From JAAYYM01 sp964483395 (GTDB lineage Bacteria; Bacillota; Clostridia; Lachnospirales; Lachnospiraceae): DNA of 7,312 nucleotides. Numbering within the stretch: the first letter of the stretch is position 1; every line of letters begins with the position of its first letter. The notes under the pieces were generated by a model. That model saw only the letters and a list, made by a program, of their open reading frames with translations. It did no database searches and was not told where the DNA came from. Where the stretch lies: positions 1-7,312 of the forward strand of contig CAZABT010000128.1 in the NCBI GenBank assembly GCA_964483395.1, written 5' to 3'. Below, piece by piece: positions 1 through 6,361 of the stretch. A program made the translations under genes and the position numbers.

Positions 1-2
1 CA

Positions 3-422
3 TATAAGTTTACAGCTGATCAGTGTACAAGAAATGCCGATGGTATCCTTGTTCCGCCTCCACTTCGTTTTGACGTTTTAGAGGAGTGCATCAAGAGACT
101 GCCGGGATTCCCGATCGTACTGCATGGTTCATCTTCAGTTCCTCAGGAATTCGTAAATATGGTTAACCAGTACGGCGGAAATATGCCGAATGCAGTTGGT
201 ATTCCGGAAGAACAGCTGCGTAAGGCTGCTGAGCTTGCTGTATGTAAGATCAACATCGATTCCGATATCCGTCTTGCAATGACAGGAAATATCCGTAAGT
301 ATTTTGCTGAGCATCCGGATCACTTTGACCCGCGCCAGTACCTGAAGCCGGCTCGTCAGGCTGTTAAGGATATGGTTGCTCGCAAGATTGTTAATGTACT
401 TGGTTCTAACGGCAAGGCATAA
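3..422 (+). CDS. fba: Class II fructose-1,6-bisphosphate aldolase, C-terminal part (5' end outside window)
   Basis: This is the C-terminal 139 residues of a class II, metal-dependent fructose-bisphosphate aldolase, a cytosolic glycolytic/gluconeogenic enzyme that reversibly splits fructose-1,6-bisphosphate into DHAP and glyceraldehyde-3-phosphate. Visible signatures are LHGSSS (its His codon at 123-125 matches the zinc-ligand histidine of the family) and KINIDSD near 246-266, the stretch that binds substrate phosphate. The C-terminal segment (AMTGNIRKYF, then HPDHFDPRQYLKPAR) is typical of the longer clostridial-type enzymes. The reading frame is open to the window edge, so the start is not seen. 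It stops with TAA and is followed by a strong terminator, so it is transcriptionally separate from the next genes. No damage is visible. Identification is secure; the gene symbol (fba/fbaA) follows common usage. Confidence 0.95.
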   Translation, partial: YKFTADQCTRNADGILVPPPLRFDVLEECIKRLPGFPIVLHGSSSVPQEFVNMVNQYGGNMPNAVGIPEEQLRKAAELAVCKINIDSDIRLAMTGNIRKYFAEHPDHFDPRQYLKPARQAVKDMVARKIVNVLGSNGKA

Positions 423-454
423 GCAACGAGCAGATATCAGTATTTTGATTTCAT

Positions 455-490
455 AAGGAGACAGTTCGCAAGAATTGTCTCCTTTGTTAT
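455..490 (+). terminator. Intrinsic terminator after aldolase gene
   Basis: Arms 455-467 and 472-484 pair over 13 bp with a single G-U wobble and close on a GCAA (GNRA-type) tetraloop. A short T-rich tail (TTTGTTAT) follows. It lies 32 bases past the aldolase stop codon, as expected for a factor-independent terminator. The T-tract is interrupted, but the stem is very stable. Confidence 0.88.
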
Positions 491-524
491 AGTTATGTTG
501 TATAAGTTATGTTGTGTTTATGTG

Positions 525-553
525 TATGAATTTCATGTAAATTCGTGTATAAT
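525..553 (+). promoter_or_regulatory. Candidate sigma-A promoter for the membrane protein/glgX cluster
   Basis: A consensus -10 hexamer TATAAT sits at 548-553. The best -35 at 17 bp spacing (TATGAA, 525-530) is poor, so the assignment rests on the -10, its position after the aldolase terminator, and its distance (about 35 bases from the predicted transcription start) to the ATG at 596. Transcription from here would begin around 560, which rules out the upstream GTG at 545 as a start codon. Confidence 0.45.
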
Positions 554-583
554 AAAACCAGTCATACAATTCGCTTGTCCTAC

Positions 584-590
584 GAAGAGG
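584..590 (+). promoter_or_regulatory. Ribosome binding site deciding the 596 start
   Basis: GAAGAGG ends 5 bases before the ATG at 596. The in-frame GTG at 545 has no such site and overlaps the -10 element, so 596 is preferred. Confidence 0.55.
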
Positions 591-595
591 TATCT

Positions 596-1270
596 ATGAA
601 TAAAAATCAAAAGATGAAGTATTTTCCAACCTTTATGATCACGCTTGGAATTATTAATGTGCTGGTGGAAATATCGGTAGCTGTTATCAGAATCCTGCTG
701 AAATTGATCATCACAGAACATTTTGTAGCATTATATCAGTCTCTTTCCATCATTGAACCCTATATCAAGATGACTCTGGAAGTCATTGTTGTCATATTGT
801 TCTTTTTGATCATTTTCCGTGCTAAAAACGAAATTGACAGATCTATGATCACAATCTGGGGGTTTGTTACAATTGGAGTGCAGGTGCTGTATTATATATC
901 CAGCTATTACTACGGAATGCTGGTCAATGAGATGATGAGTGATTTGTCACCCTATGAGTATGGGACATTTTATGCAAGTACACATGTGTTTAAATATGCG
1001 CCTATGTTCATCGGACTGGTGATGGGCATTATGATCACCGGAGCGATGTTAAAGGATAAGTGGCTTGTACTTGTGTGTATACTGCTGAGCATTGCATACA
1101 TTTCCTGCTATGGGATGGAGGATATGATTCCGATTGTATTGCCAAACGGCTCGCAGCTTGGACTGGTCATTCCGGCTTTGATCTTCCACATAACGGAATC
1201 AATTGGAATGCTTATGATTGGTATCTATTGCAAGAAAAAATATACGATGGCTAAAGGAGAGACTGTATGA
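596..1270 (+). CDS. Uncharacterised multi-pass membrane protein
   Basis: I do not recognise a family for this 224-residue protein. It is strongly hydrophobic, with about six likely membrane helices at residues 11-36, 52-74, 84-105, 131-150, 155-173 and 186-211. It has a short charged N-terminus (MNKNQKMKYF) and a basic cytoplasmic tail (KKKYTMAKGE), so the C-terminus is probably inside the cell. No cleavable signal peptide, enzyme motif or nucleotide-binding motif is visible. The ATG at 596 is chosen for its GAAGAGG site; an upstream in-frame GTG at 545 would overlap the -10 hexamer. Its TGA overlaps the ATG of the debranching gene (ATGA at 1267-1270), so the two are translationally coupled and probably share a transcript. 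That pairing is the only hint of role, for example sensing or transport linked to glycogen use, and it is inference. Confidence 0.8.
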   Translation: MNKNQKMKYFPTFMITLGIINVLVEISVAVIRILLKLIITEHFVALYQSLSIIEPYIKMTLEVIVVILFFLIIFRAKNEIDRSMITIWGFVTIGVQVLYYISSYYYGMLVNEMMSDLSPYEYGTFYASTHVFKYAPMFIGLVMGIMITGAMLKDKWLVLVCILLSIAYISCYGMEDMIPIVLPNGSQLGLVIPALIFHITESIGMLMIGIYCKKKYTMAKGETV

Positions 1271-1668
1271 ATCAAATCCTTGCAGCACATGCAAAGCAGC
1301 TGGAACCCTTGGATGTGGTAGCCGGATTTCGCGTACGTCCGGGTTACTATTCACAAAATGGAGCCGTGGCACTTCCCAATGCTGTCAGCTTTACGATTCA
1401 TTCACATCATGCAACGAGTGTAGAACTGGCTCTGTTTAAAAGAACAGAGATGGAGCCGTATGCAATTCTTCCGTTTCCGGAGAACTATAAGATCGGCAAA
1501 GTATTTTCCATGATGGTGTTTGATCTGAACATTGAAGAATTTGAGTATGCATATAGAATTGATGGGCCGTATGAACCGGAAAAGGGCCTGATTTTTGACA
1601 AGGAAAAGTATATTTTGGATCCTTATGCCAGGGCTGTTGTGGGACAGAGCGTATGGGGAAAAATGTGA
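1267..1668 (+). CDS. glgX: Glycogen debranching enzyme (GlgX/isoamylase type), N-terminal fragment before frameshift
   Basis: These 133 residues are the N-terminal, CBM48-like part of a GH13 debranching enzyme. Visible family features are the opening FRVRPGYYSQNGAV followed by the beta-sandwich segment FTIHSHHATSVELALF (residues 42-57), then YAYRIDGPYEPEKGLIFD (94-111) and the conserved LDPYAR (118-122). The start ATG overlaps the preceding stop and has AAAGGAG at 1253-1259, 7 bases upstream, so it is firm. The frame ends early: codons TGG GGA AAA ATG TGA at 1654-1668 terminate it, while the rest of the enzyme continues in the -1 frame. If rejoined after the AAA codon at 1660-1662, the product would read WGKNVNTND and be about 695 residues, the normal length for this family. 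Alone, this fragment lacks the catalytic barrel and would not be active. Confidence 0.85.
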   Translation: MNQILAAHAKQLEPLDVVAGFRVRPGYYSQNGAVALPNAVSFTIHSHHATSVELALFKRTEMEPYAILPFPENYKIGKVFSMMVFDLNIEEFEYAYRIDGPYEPEKGLIFDKEKYILDPYARAVVGQSVWGKM

Positions 1669-3353
1669 ATACAAATGATTTCTATAAGGCTCGTGTAGTT
1701 CGGAATACTTTTGAATGGGGCAGGGCGAAGCAGCCGTTGATTCCGATGGAGGATCTGATTATTTATGAGCTGCATGTACGAGCATTTACAAAAGCTGATT
1801 CTTCAGGAGTGGAACATCCCGGAACCTTTGCAGGTGTAAAGGAGAAAATTCCATATTTAAAGGAACTGGGCATTAATTGTGTGGAACTGATGCCGATATT
1901 TGAATTTGATGAAGCTAATAACAGCAGAGAAATCAACGGAGAGACGCTGTATGAGAGCTGGGGATATAATACGACCTGCTTTTTTGCGCCCAATACCTGT
2001 TATTGCTCTGCTTTGGAATACAATCGTGAAGGAAATGAACTGAAGGATCTGATTAAGACGCTTAATGAGAATGGCATAGAGGTCATTCTGGATGTTGTAT
2101 TCAATCACACAGGAGAGGGAAATGAATATGGGCCTTTTTATTCCTTTAAGGGCGTAGACAATAATATTTACTATCTGCTGACACCGGACGGACACTATTA
2201 CAATTTCAGCGGCTGCGGCAATACGTTGAACTGTAATCACCCAATCGTACAGGAGATGATATTGGAGTGCCTGAGGTATTGGGTAGTCAATTACCGAGTA
2301 GATGGTTTCCGGTTTGATTTGGCTTCGATTTTGGGACGCAATGAGGACGGTTCTCCGATGAGTAAACCGCCGCTGCTGCAGAGTCTTGCATTTGACCCGA
2401 TTCTGGGCGACACAAAGCTGATCGCAGAAGCGTGGGATGCCGGCGGACTGTATCAGGTAGGCAGCTTTCCTTCATGGAACCGTTGGGCAGAATGGAACGG
2501 AAGGTATAGAGACGATCTGCGCAGTTTTTTAAAGGGAGATGACGGAAAAGCACAAGCGGCAGCCCTGCGGCTGACAGGTTCGGCAGATCTGTATCCGCCT
2601 GAGATTCGCGGACGTAATGCATCTGTGAATTTTTTGAATTGTCATGATGGCTTCACCTTGTATGATCTGTATGCCTATAACTGTAAACACAATGAGGCAA
2701 ACGGATGGAATAACACCGATGGTGACAGCAACGGGTATAGCTGGAATTGTGGTATTGAAGGAGAGACAGATGATCCGGAGGTGCAGAAGCTGCGTATGCG
2801 GCTGATTCAAAATGCCTGTGTTGCATTGATGTGCAGCCGGGGAACTCCGATGTTTTTTGCAGGAGATGAATTCGGTAATACGCAGTATGGAAATAACAAT
2901 GCATATTGTCAGGATAATATGATTTCCTGGGTGGACTGGAGCAGAAAAAAGAAAAATGCACGATTGTATCAATTTTTTAAACATATGATACATTTTCGAA
3001 ATCAGCATAGTGTCATCAGGCGCGACACGGAAGTATGTTCGCTGGGATTTCCACATGTGAGCACACATGGGAAAGAACCCTGGCAGGAACAGTTTGACTG
3101 GGAAAGCAAGCAGGTCGGCATAATGTTTGCAGGAAGAACGCCTGACTGTAAGAAGGATGATATCGTCTATGCTGCTTTCAATACCTATTGGGAGTCACAA
3201 AGTATTACTCTCCAGACGCTGAAGAAGGACATGCGCTGGTGTATGGAAATTGACACCTATGCAGAGGAGCCGATCATGAAAAGCGGGACGGCAGCTGTAA
3301 CGCAGACGATTACCATGGGTCCGAGATCAGCGATTGTTCTGACGGCAAAATAG
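1653..3353 (+). CDS. glgX: Glycogen debranching enzyme (GlgX/isoamylase type), catalytic part after frameshift
   Basis: This is the GH13 barrel and C-terminal domain of a debranching enzyme that hydrolyses alpha-1,6 branch points of glycogen-type glucans in the cytosol. Counting from the ATG at 1653, conserved regions are DVVFNHTGEG (147-156), GFRFDLAS (218-225, nucleophile Asp222), IAEAWDAGG (257-265, acid/base Glu259) and NCHDGFTLYD (329-338, third carboxylate Asp332). The GlgX-type stretch NEANGWNNTDGD follows at 347-358. All three catalytic residues are present. The ATG at 1653 lies inside the slippery run and has no ribosome site of its own, so it is probably not a true start; genuine coding in this frame begins about 1662. 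This is best treated with 1267-1668 as one frameshifted gene. No terminator lies between it and the next gene 46 bases downstream. Confidence 0.92.
   Translation: MGKNVNTNDFYKARVVRNTFEWGRAKQPLIPMEDLIIYELHVRAFTKADSSGVEHPGTFAGVKEKIPYLKELGINCVELMPIFEFDEANNSREINGETLYESWGYNTTCFFAPNTCYCSALEYNREGNELKDLIKTLNENGIEVILDVVFNHTGEGNEYGPFYSFKGVDNNIYYLLTPDGHYYNFSGCGNTLNCNHPIVQEMILECLRYWVVNYRVDGFRFDLASILGRNEDGSPMSKPPLLQSLAFDPILGDTKLIAEAWDAGGLYQVGSFPSWNRWAEWNGRYRDDLRSFLKGDDGKAQAAALRLTGSADLYPPEIRGRNASVNFLNCHDGFTLYDLYAYNCKHNEANGWNNTDGDSNGYSWNCGIEGETDDPEVQKLRMRLIQNACVALMCSRGTPMFFAGDEFGNTQYGNNNAYCQDNMISWVDWSRKKKNARLYQFFKHMIHFRNQHSVIRRDTEVCSLGFPHVSTHGKEPWQEQFDWESKQVGIMFAGRTPDCKKDDIVYAAFNTYWESQSITLQTLKKDMRWCMEIDTYAEEPIMKSGTAAVTQTITMGPRSAIVLTAK
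1655..1668 (+). other. Frameshift site in the debranching enzyme gene (G4A5 run)
   Basis: GGGG (1655-1658) is followed by AAAAA (1659-1663). In the upstream frame this reads G GGA AAA (1656-1662), which also fits the X XXY YYZ pattern of -1 slippery heptamers, and a TGA follows at 1666-1668. One additional A would restore an uninterrupted 695-codon gene with no other change. I see no strong downstream hairpin or upstream Shine-Dalgarno-like stimulator, so an indel or a homopolymer base-calling error is more likely than programmed frameshifting. Confidence 0.8.
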
Positions 3354-3385
3354 CATGCAGAGCAGATGAAACGGAAACCTATGTG

Positions 3386-3392
3386 AAAGGAG
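3386..3392 (+). promoter_or_regulatory. Ribosome binding site supporting a TTG start
   Basis: AAAGGAG ends 7 bases before TTG at 3400. The only nearby ATG in frame (3415) would be 22 bases away, so TTG is the likely initiator. Confidence 0.7.
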
Positions 3393-3399
3393 TCAGAGA

Positions 3400-4113
3400 T
3401 TGAAAAAGAAGTTGATGCAATTGATAATTGTGATAGTAGTCGGAGCGGCGGTCGTATTTTTGCTGTATCAGTCATTTGGAACAATGATACCGGAGCTGCT
3501 CAAGGTGTTAAAGAGCGGAAATGAGAAGGAAATAGAAAGCTATCTTGCAAATGCCGGACATTGGAATGGCTTTATATGTACCGTTCTCCTTTCCTTTTTA
3601 CAGGTTGTTTCCATCGTACTTCCGGGAATGCCGATTCAGATTGCGGCAGGAGCTGTATATGGGATGGTGAGAGGTTCGATTTTCTGTTACTTTGGTTATG
3701 TATCTGCAAATGTAGTTGTGTTTGCTGTTGCAAGGCGTGTCGGGAGCAATGTGACAGACCGCATTTCTACAAAATTCAAAGGAAATCGTTTTACAGACCG
3801 GCTCAAAGCCGTCAATCCGGGTTTTGCGGTTGCTTTGGGCTGCTTGATGCCGGGGATACCGAATGGGATTATTCCCTATGTTGCAGCACAGACGCAGCTT
3901 ACTTACAGCGGCTTTACGATTGCGGTTGCACTTGGAAGTCTGTTTCCCATTGTAACAGCATGCATGACAGGTCATTTTCTGCTGTCTGGAGATTATCTGT
4001 TCAGCATTATTACAATTGCACTGCTGTGGCTGATCATCATAGTGCTGATGAAAAACCAGGAGCGTGTCATAGCCATTGCTGAGAAGATGAAATCACGTCA
4101 TAAGGGAGAATAG
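3400..4113 (+). CDS. TVP38/TMEM64 family (SNARE-associated/DedA-like) membrane protein
   Basis: This 237-residue integral membrane protein fits the TVP38/TMEM64 (VTT domain, SNARE-associated) family. The visible core is LPGMPIQIAAGAVYG (74-88), then GYVSANVVVFAVARRVG (99-115), and a second conserved turn MPGIPNGIIPYVA (150-162). Hydrophobic helices lie at about 5-23, 56-75, 76-90, 93-111, 141-162, 171-196 and 199-217, with a basic C-terminal tail. Related DedA-superfamily proteins are implicated in lipid scrambling and membrane homeostasis; the substrate here cannot be inferred. TTG is chosen as start from the well-placed AAAGGAG. The gene lies 46 bases after the debranching gene without an intervening terminator, so it is probably the third gene of that transcript. 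A functional link to glycogen breakdown is not evident. Confidence 0.88.
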   Translation: MKKKLMQLIIVIVVGAAVVFLLYQSFGTMIPELLKVLKSGNEKEIESYLANAGHWNGFICTVLLSFLQVVSIVLPGMPIQIAAGAVYGMVRGSIFCYFGYVSANVVVFAVARRVGSNVTDRISTKFKGNRFTDRLKAVNPGFAVALGCLMPGIPNGIIPYVAAQTQLTYSGFTIAVALGSLFPIVTACMTGHFLLSGDYLFSIITIALLWLIIIVLMKNQERVIAIAEKMKSRHKGE

Positions 4114-4115
4114 AT

Positions 4116-4192
4116 TTGTTATATTTTTGTGGAATAGTGTTATAGTAGTTTATTTTTGGACTTGCTATAGTTATCATCATACGAAATAGAAT
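4116..4192 (+). promoter_or_regulatory. Candidate promoter region of the MATE transporter gene
   Basis: No clear terminator follows the TVP38-like gene, but this AT-rich 114-base gap holds two weak sigma-A-like pairs. One is TTGTTA (4116-4121) with TATAGT (4141-4146) at 19 bp spacing. The other is TTGCTA (4162-4167) with TAGAAT (4187-4192), also at 19 bp. Neither is near consensus. The second would start transcription at about 4199, on top of the inverted repeat at 4195-4208. This is suggestive only. Confidence 0.3.
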
Positions 4193-4194
4193 GA

Positions 4195-4208
4195 TGCACA
4201 GGTGTGCA
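4195..4208. promoter_or_regulatory. Short inverted repeat, possible operator upstream of MATE gene
   Basis: TGCACA (4195-4200) and TGTGCA (4203-4208) are perfect 6-bp inverted arms around GG. The repeat lies between the candidate promoters and the ribosome site of the transporter. Its size and position would suit a dimeric repressor or a small RNA hairpin near the transcript start, but no regulator gene adjoins it. Chance occurrence is quite possible. Confidence 0.25.
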
Positions 4209-4214
4209 GACGGG

Positions 4215-4222
4215 AAAAGGTG
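4215..4222 (+). promoter_or_regulatory. Ribosome binding site deciding the 4228 start
   Basis: AAAAGGTG precedes ATG 4228 by 5 bases (AGG core at 7 bases). The in-frame GTG at 4204 lies upstream of this site and inside the inverted repeat, so it is unlikely to be used. Confidence 0.6.
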
Positions 4223-4227
4223 ATAAT

Positions 4228-5583
4228 ATGGCAGGAAAGTATGTACAGGATATGACCAGTGGCAAGGAACTGTCACTTTTGGTCAAGTTCTCCATTCCCA
4301 TGCTGATCGGCAATATATTTCAACAATTTTATAATATGGTAGATTCAATCGTTGTAGGCAATTATGTGGGGCCGAATGCATTGGCGGCAGTCGGTGCGAC
4401 AGGCTCTATCAATTTCCTGTTTTTCTCTTTGTGCATGGGTATGTCTGTCGGAATCGGTATTTTGATTTCGCAATACTTCGGTGCAGGTGATGATGAATAT
4501 GTTAAGAAAACGATTGCAAATACAATTTACGTAACTGCAGTGACCGGAATCGCCATGAGCATTCTGGGTGTTTTGTTTGCGCGTCCTATCTTGACGTTGC
4601 TGCGCACTCCAGTGGCAATACTGGACGATGCCGTGGCATATATGCAGATTGCCTGCGCGGGTATTCTTGCGGTAGCGGCCTATAATGCGATATCTGCAGT
4701 GTTGAGAGCGCTTGGTGATTCAAGAACACCGTTGATCTTTCTAGTGGTGGCAAGCATCATCAATGTAGCACTGGATCTGTTGTTTGTAATCCGCTTTGGG
4801 CTGGGCGTACGTGGCGTTGCATATGCAACCATCATTGCACAGGTGATCGCGGCGGCGGGCTCCATTATATTTGCAAAGATTAAGATTCCGTACTTTACAA
4901 TTGAACGAGATTATTTTCATTATGATACTGAAATTGTTAAAAAATGTATTGCCCTTGGGGTTCCGATTGCTGCACAGAGTGCACTGATTGCAGTATCCTG
5001 CATCATTTTGCAGGCGGTCGTGAACGGATTTGGGGAGACTGTTGTTGCTGCTTATACAGCAACCAGCCGCATCGAACAACTGGTGCAGCAGCCGTTTAAT
5101 TCCGTAGGTGCTGCCATTTCCACCTTTACCGGACAGAATATTGGAGCCAATCAGATGGATCGTGTCAAAAAGGGTTATCATAAGAGTGTCGGACTGATTG
5201 CAGGCTTCAGCGTTGTCATGATGATACTTGCATGGTCTTTCGGACACTATATCATGAGACTGTTTGTGGATGACCAGGCAGTGATTGATTTGGGGGTGAT
5301 GGCGCTTCGTATTACAAGCACAATGTATTTTCCACTTGGAATGATTTATACTACGAGAGGACTGCTCAATGGCTCTGGAGATGCGTTTTATGCAATGATC
5401 AATGGCTTTGTAGAGCTTGCAGGCAGAATTATCTTTCCCATCTGTCTGGTAACGATACCACTGATCGGAGTATGGGGCATCTGGTATTCGACAGGATTTA
5501 CATGGGTGATTACGGCCATTGCAAGCATCATACGATATAAACAGGGGAAATGGAAGTATAAGTCTGTGATCACAGCGGCATAA
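4228..5583 (+). CDS. MATE-family multidrug/cation antiporter
   Basis: This is a complete 451-residue MATE (multidrug and toxic compound extrusion) transporter, an inner-membrane exporter driven by Na+ or H+ exchange. The length and 12-helix hydrophobic layout fit the family. Repeat 1 carries IPMLIGNIFQQFYNMVDSIVVGNYVG (23-48), GMSVGIGILISQYFGAGD (71-88) and AISAVLRALGDSRTPL (154-169). Repeat 2 mirrors these with VVAAYTATSRIEQLVQQPFNSVGAAISTFTGQNIGA (272-307) and TRGLLNGSGDAFYAMINGFVELAGR (376-400). ATG 4228 is preferred over GTG 4204 because of the AAAAGGTG site. The gene is probably expressed alone: the preceding gap is 114 bases, and degraded DNA follows. The substrate cannot be predicted from sequence. 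It belongs to the clostridial MATE/DinF-like group by general resemblance; I would not assign norM or dinF. Confidence 0.95.
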   Translation: MAGKYVQDMTSGKELSLLVKFSIPMLIGNIFQQFYNMVDSIVVGNYVGPNALAAVGATGSINFLFFSLCMGMSVGIGILISQYFGAGDDEYVKKTIANTIYVTAVTGIAMSILGVLFARPILTLLRTPVAILDDAVAYMQIACAGILAVAAYNAISAVLRALGDSRTPLIFLVVASIINVALDLLFVIRFGLGVRGVAYATIIAQVIAAAGSIIFAKIKIPYFTIERDYFHYDTEIVKKCIALGVPIAAQSALIAVSCIILQAVVNGFGETVVAAYTATSRIEQLVQQPFNSVGAAISTFTGQNIGANQMDRVKKGYHKSVGLIAGFSVVMMILAWSFGHYIMRLFVDDQAVIDLGVMALRITSTMYFPLGMIYTTRGLLNGSGDAFYAMINGFVELAGRIIFPICLVTIPLIGVWGIWYSTGFTWVITAIASIIRYKQGKWKYKSVITAA

Positions 5584-5768
5584 TTGATACAAGGGAAAAT
5601 TGGGAATTATAGAGGTGACGGTTGAGTGGTTATTAATCTCAAAAATGATATTCTCTTTATAGGTCAGTTTAAGTCGAATATAAAAATGATGGCAAAAACG
5701 CTCAACGCTGTTGAGAGAATTGAAGAAGGAACGAGAATAGCTAAATGCGCATAATCTGATTATTCGGC
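5584..5768. other. Intergenic region after the MATE gene; no secure gene
   Basis: These 185 AT-rich bases hold one doubtful short ORF (5626-5754) and a small repeat structure (5749-5780). I see no convincing intrinsic terminator for the transporter gene and no RNA gene. The stretch may be debris left when the 5' half of the DUF4143 gene was lost, since that gene's remnant begins immediately after it. Confidence 0.5.
5626..5754 (+). CDS. Doubtful 42-residue ORF of unknown function
   Basis: A GTG start at 5626 is preceded at 8 bases by AGAGGTG (5611-5617), a good ribosome site. It opens a 42-codon frame ending in TAA, whose product begins VVINLKNDILF and ends RIEEGTRIAKCA. The composition is plausibly protein-like (balanced charged and hydrophobic residues, a possible amphipathic helix in the second half). 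I do not recognise a family. It follows the MATE stop by 42 bases and could be a small co-transcribed gene, the remnant of a larger one, or noise. Its only support is the ribosome site and composition. Confidence 0.25.
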   Translation: MVINLKNDILFIGQFKSNIKMMAKTLNAVERIEEGTRIAKCA

Positions 5769-5780
5769 ATGCATAATCAG
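5749..5780. repeat. Short direct/inverted repeat cluster at the edge of the DUF4143 remnant
   Basis: GCATAATC occurs at 5749-5756 and again at 5771-5778. CTGATTAT (5756-5763) and ATAATCAG (5773-5780) form an 8-bp perfect inverted pair around 9 bases. The cluster coincides with the point where recognisable DUF4143 sequence begins, so it may mark a rearrangement junction. There is no T-tract, so it is not an obvious terminator. Confidence 0.35.
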
Positions 5781-6357
5781 GCAATGTTATTATTTCATCA
5801 GTATATGCTAGTGGGTGGAATGCCAATGCCAGTTGTTGCATTTATAGAGAATAAAAAAGACTTTACAGAGGTGGATAAGGAAAAGAGAGATATTCTTAAA
5901 TTGTATCGTGAAGATATTATGAAGATCAATGCACAATATAGAAGTAAGGTGCTCGCTATATATGATCAGATTCCAGGTTTCCTTTCCAAGCATGAAAAAA
6001 GAGTCGTTTTTAAACAGATACAGAATAGTAGTTATGCAGATCAATGAAGGAATGCTCTATGAAAATGCAATAGCACAAATGTTGGTGGAAAATGGGCACA
6101 AACTTTACTTTTATAGTCATTACAATGAAGAAAAACATAGAAATGATATGGAGATTGATTTTATCATTACAAACAATAGCAAATTGAAATACAGGATGTT
6201 TCCAATAGTGGTCAAATCTGGAAAACAATATAAAATCACATCGCTTAAAAGGTTTAGGGAAAAGTATAAAAGCCGTATAGGTGAGAGCTATATTATCCAT
6301 CCAGAAAATCTTATTATAAAAGATGGAATTATTTGTATTCCTCCATATATGACGATG
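5769..6357 (+). pseudogene. Degraded AAA-ATPase/DUF4143 protein gene
   Basis: Two pieces of one ATP-binding DUF4143 protein lie in different frames. Piece 1 (5769-6047) contains LFHQYMLVGGMPMPVVAFIE, then KRDILKLYREDIMKI and IYDQIPGFLSKHEKRVVF. This is the segment normally linking the AAA domain to DUF4143. Piece 2 (about 6040-6357) has NEGMLYENAIAQML, HYNEEKHRNDMEIDFII, the nuclease-like VVKSGKQYKITSLKRF, and SYIIHPENL to IPPYMTM, which is the normal C-terminal region. The whole N-terminal P-loop ATPase half is absent, and the segment between the pieces is missing (my recollection of the family suggests roughly 80-100 codons). Only a hybrid stop at 6045-6047 remains there. These proteins are widespread and poorly understood; no function survives here. 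The base composition is more AT-rich than in neighbours. Family assignment is confident, exact ends are not. Confidence 0.82.
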
Positions 6358-6361
6358 CTAC

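Noticed and set aside
455..484. Long inverted repeat as a mobile-element end
   Set aside because: The position after a stop codon, tetraloop and T-rich tail identify it as a terminator.
545..595. Upstream GTG extension of the membrane protein
   Set aside because: It overlaps the TATAAT hexamer and has no ribosome site; ATG 596 has one.
2529..3068. 179-codon minus-strand frame under the debranching gene
   Set aside because: It lies opposite highly conserved GH13 coding and its product has no recognisable domain.
3561..4082. Cys/Trp-rich 173-codon plus-strand frame
   Set aside because: It is the +1 shadow of the TVP38-like gene; composition is typical of an out-of-frame translation.
4741..5841. 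Long 366-codon open frame on the minus strand
   Set aside because: It is antisense to the MATE gene, rich in Cys, His, Ser and Asn, and has no family motifs. It is a shadow of codon bias in the real gene.
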